From contig JAMPDH010000012.1 in the NCBI GenBank assembly GCA_023665725.1, positions 1-42,833 on the forward strand: DNA of 42,833 nucleotides, in the 5' to 3' direction. The notes beneath the pieces are model-generated. The model saw only the letters and a list, made by a program, of their open reading frames with translations, searched no databases and was not told where the DNA came from. Both the position numbers and the translations under genes were made by a program. The stretch is from Clostridium sp. (lineage in GTDB: Bacteria > Bacillota_I > Bacilli_A > RF39 > UBA660). The first letter of the stretch is position 1, and each line of letters starts with the position of its first letter. Below are positions 41,388 to 42,833 of this stretch, in pieces.

Positions 41388-41843
41388 CTATCTATTTAAA
41401 ATAAATATACCAATGGTAAGATATGTAGCAAATAAAATCCAAATTAAATATGGTATATTTAAATATGCTGATATTTTATTGCTTTTGTAAAATAAAGATA
41501 TTAAATAAATTACTAATATAACTAATAAAATAATCCATATTATTGAAAAAAATCTCATTTTGTAGATAAAGAATATTATAGACCATAAAGCATTTACTAT
41601 AAGTTGTAAATAATATACTATAGTTGTATTTCTATTTTCTTTTGAATTTTTTTTATACAAATAATATGATATTCCCATAAGTATATAAATAATAGACCAC
41701 GCTATTGGAAATAAAATACTGGGTGGTGCAAATGGAGGTAAATTTAATGTATTATAATCAATATTATTTGAAATTAAAATACCTACTATACCTCCTATTA
41801 TTAATGGAAATATTAAATAAAAAATGTTTAAAATTTTTTTCGT
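41388..41843 (-). CDS. tspO: TspO/MBR-family membrane protein with apparent ACG start
   Basis: The first ATG on the minus strand (41676-41678) would give only 96 residues and lose the first helix. The frame continues upstream without a stop and encodes the typical TspO N-terminus, with NLPPFAPPSILFPIAWSIIYILMGISYYL (Pro-Pro and Trp conserved), then NALWSIIFF and the terminal NIPYLIWILFATYL. A good ribosome site, GGGAGTGA, sits just upstream of an ACG codon (41841-41843) exactly where ATG is expected, giving T/M-KKILNIF and 151 residues, the family length. There is no ATG, GTG or TTG in frame here. TspO binds porphyrins and related ligands in stress control. Either ACG initiates, or this is a recent start-loss allele or a sequence error. 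Confidence 0.8.
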   Translation of the reverse strand, partial: TKKILNIFYLIFPLIIGGIVGILISNNIDYNTLNLPPFAPPSILFPIAWSIIYILMGISYYLYKKNSKENRNTTIVYYLQLIVNALWSIIFFIYKMRFFSIIWIILLVILVIYLISLFYKSNKISAYLNIPYLIWILFATYLTIGIFILNR

Positions 41844-41946
41844 AAAATCACTCCCATTATAAATATATTTTATTTTTAAACCTTTATACTATATTTAATT
41901 AATATTATTTTAAATAAATGTTATAGTAAATTTTTAATATTCATAG

Positions 41947-41952
41947 TATAAT
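41947..41952 (+). promoter_or_regulatory. -10 box of trmB
   Basis: TATAAT 41947-41952; predicted start near 41959, four bases before GAGGTGA (41963-41969). No clear -35. Confidence 0.5.
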
Positions 41953-41975
41953 CTTATTATTCGAGGTGACGTATT

Positions 41976-42605
41976 TTGAGATTAAAAAAAGTAAAAGGTG
42001 CGGAAGAAAAAGTAAATTCAAGTAAATATATAATAGAAAAACCAGATTATTATAAAGGAAAATACAATAAACTTTTTAATAATAATAATGAATTACATTT
42101 AGAAATAGGTATGGGTAAAGGAACCTTTATAATAAATAAAGCTCTAACTAATCCTAATATAAATTATATAGGTATAGAAAAATATGATAGTGTTATAGTT
42201 AGAGCTGTAGAGAAAATAGAAAATATGGAGATTCCTAATTTAAAATTAATAAGAATGGATGCAAATAATATAGAAGAAATATTTGATAAAGAAATAGATA
42301 AAATATATCTTAATTTTTCAGATCCATGGCCTAAAGAAAGACATGCAAAAAGAAGATTATCAAGTTCTGAGTTTTTAAATAAATATAATAATATATTTAA
42401 AAATAAAAAAATAATTCAAATGAAAACAGATAATAGAAAATTATTTGAATATTCATTAAAATCATTTATAGAAAATGGATATAAAATAGATGATATATCA
42501 CTAGATTTATATAATGATGATATAAAAGATAATATACCAACTGAATATGAAATTAAGTTTTCTTCTCTTGGACAAACTATATATATGGTAAGTGTTAGTA
42601 AATAG
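41976..42605 (+). CDS. trmB: tRNA (guanine-N7-)-methyltransferase
   Basis: Methylates G46 in the variable loop of tRNAs using S-adenosylmethionine. A 209-residue TrmB of full length: N-terminal MRLKKVKGAEEKV, SAM loop LEIGMGKGTFI, NYIGIEKYDSVIVRA, and the signature NFSDPWPKERHAKRRLSS, then MKTDNRKLFEYSL. The start is TTG 41976, six bases after GAGGTGA. Confidence 0.94.
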   Translation: MRLKKVKGAEEKVNSSKYIIEKPDYYKGKYNKLFNNNNELHLEIGMGKGTFIINKALTNPNINYIGIEKYDSVIVRAVEKIENMEIPNLKLIRMDANNIEEIFDKEIDKIYLNFSDPWPKERHAKRRLSSSEFLNKYNNIFKNKKIIQMKTDNRKLFEYSLKSFIENGYKIDDISLDLYNDDIKDNIPTEYEIKFSSLGQTIYMVSVSK

Positions 42606-42833
42606 ATTTAATATATAATTATTATAGATGCAAGTTTAGATTTTAACTTATGTTTTTTAAATAATTTATATTTTTAAAAAATATATAAAAAAATAAATTA
42701 TAATCTATATAAAATTCAAATAAAAATTAAATAAAAAGATTTATAGGTAACAAAATAAAATATTAGAATATAAAGAATTACAGAAATAAAAAAACTTATA
42801 TTTGATTTTTAAAATATTTATCTATATTATTTC
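42606..42833. other. A/T-rich non-coding right edge
   Basis: No gene, tRNA or strong terminator is visible. AAGTT...AACTT with following T residues near 42632-42658 is only a weak hairpin candidate. Confidence 0.5.

Overview
The window is very A+T-rich, gene-dense chromosomal DNA of a Gram-positive, walled bacterium of the Firmicutes/Bacilli side. It looks most like one of the uncultured gut Bacilli close to the Mollicutes (RF39-like); that placement is inference. Supporting signs are GGAGG/GGTGA ribosome sites, many intrinsic terminators, an SRP54, SufU/SufB, YceD-L32, TmcAL, SpoVS, lipoproteins and a full wall pathway. TGA is used as a stop (dNMP kinase-like gene, stomatin-like gene, dinD), so the Mycoplasma code does not apply. 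No rRNA, insertion sequence, CRISPR array or prophage block is visible.

Layout. 1-3000: end of a Cys/Tyr-rich exported-looking protein, a VanY-type carboxypeptidase, frr, and a DUF368/PopT undecaprenyl-phosphate flippase on the minus strand. 3000-6500: AI-2E-type exporter, dNMP kinase-like gene and a remarkably short alaS in one operon. 6500-14050: orphan prepilin, then a wall cluster murE-mraY-murL-[dinD]-murD with an OGG1-type glycosylase behind it. The MurD carries an altered ligand-side motif and sits beside a MurL-type epimerase. This suggests the alternative D-glutamate route, in which L-Glu is added and then epimerised on UDP-MurNAc-dipeptide. A dinD gene is wedged between murL and murD and flanked by a perfect 48-bp repeat of the murL 3' end. 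14050-18700: tmcAL, yceD-rpmF, zinc-ribbon membrane protein, ffh, membrane thioredoxin-like protein. 18700-23400: phage-type endolysin gene, spoVS, lipoprotein flavodoxin, GrpB-like gene, small lipoprotein, membrane-bound XRE regulator. 23400-28500: sufU and sufB apart from other suf genes, small lipoprotein, SsbB-like ssb, a divergent XRE pair with a shared operator, a YerB-like lipoprotein, an HD protein. 28490-29080 and 35100-35424: six tRNAs (Arg, Asn, Asn, Glu; Lys, Ile). 29200-35000: nfeD-stomatin-CPBP protease operon, then hydrolase-murF-ddl, where MurF has its UDP-binding domain replaced by membrane helices. 35500-42600: beta-lactamase-like serine hydrolase, RsgI-like membrane protein, a 1208-residue M60 (enhancin/mucinase-type) protease with Ig-like domains, a tspO whose start codon appears to be ACG, and trmB.

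The genes fit together as wall precursor synthesis (MurE, MraY, MurL, MurD, MurF, Ddl, PopT, VanY), tRNA and translation upkeep (RRF, AlaRS, L32, Ffh, TmcAL, TrmB, tRNAs) and a host-facing surface (M60 protease, lipoproteins). Two genome-wide habits recur. Most promoters lie so close to the gene that the predicted leader is only about 10-25 nt, often with an extended TGN -10 box. Terminator hairpins repeatedly include or touch the stop codon of the gene they end.
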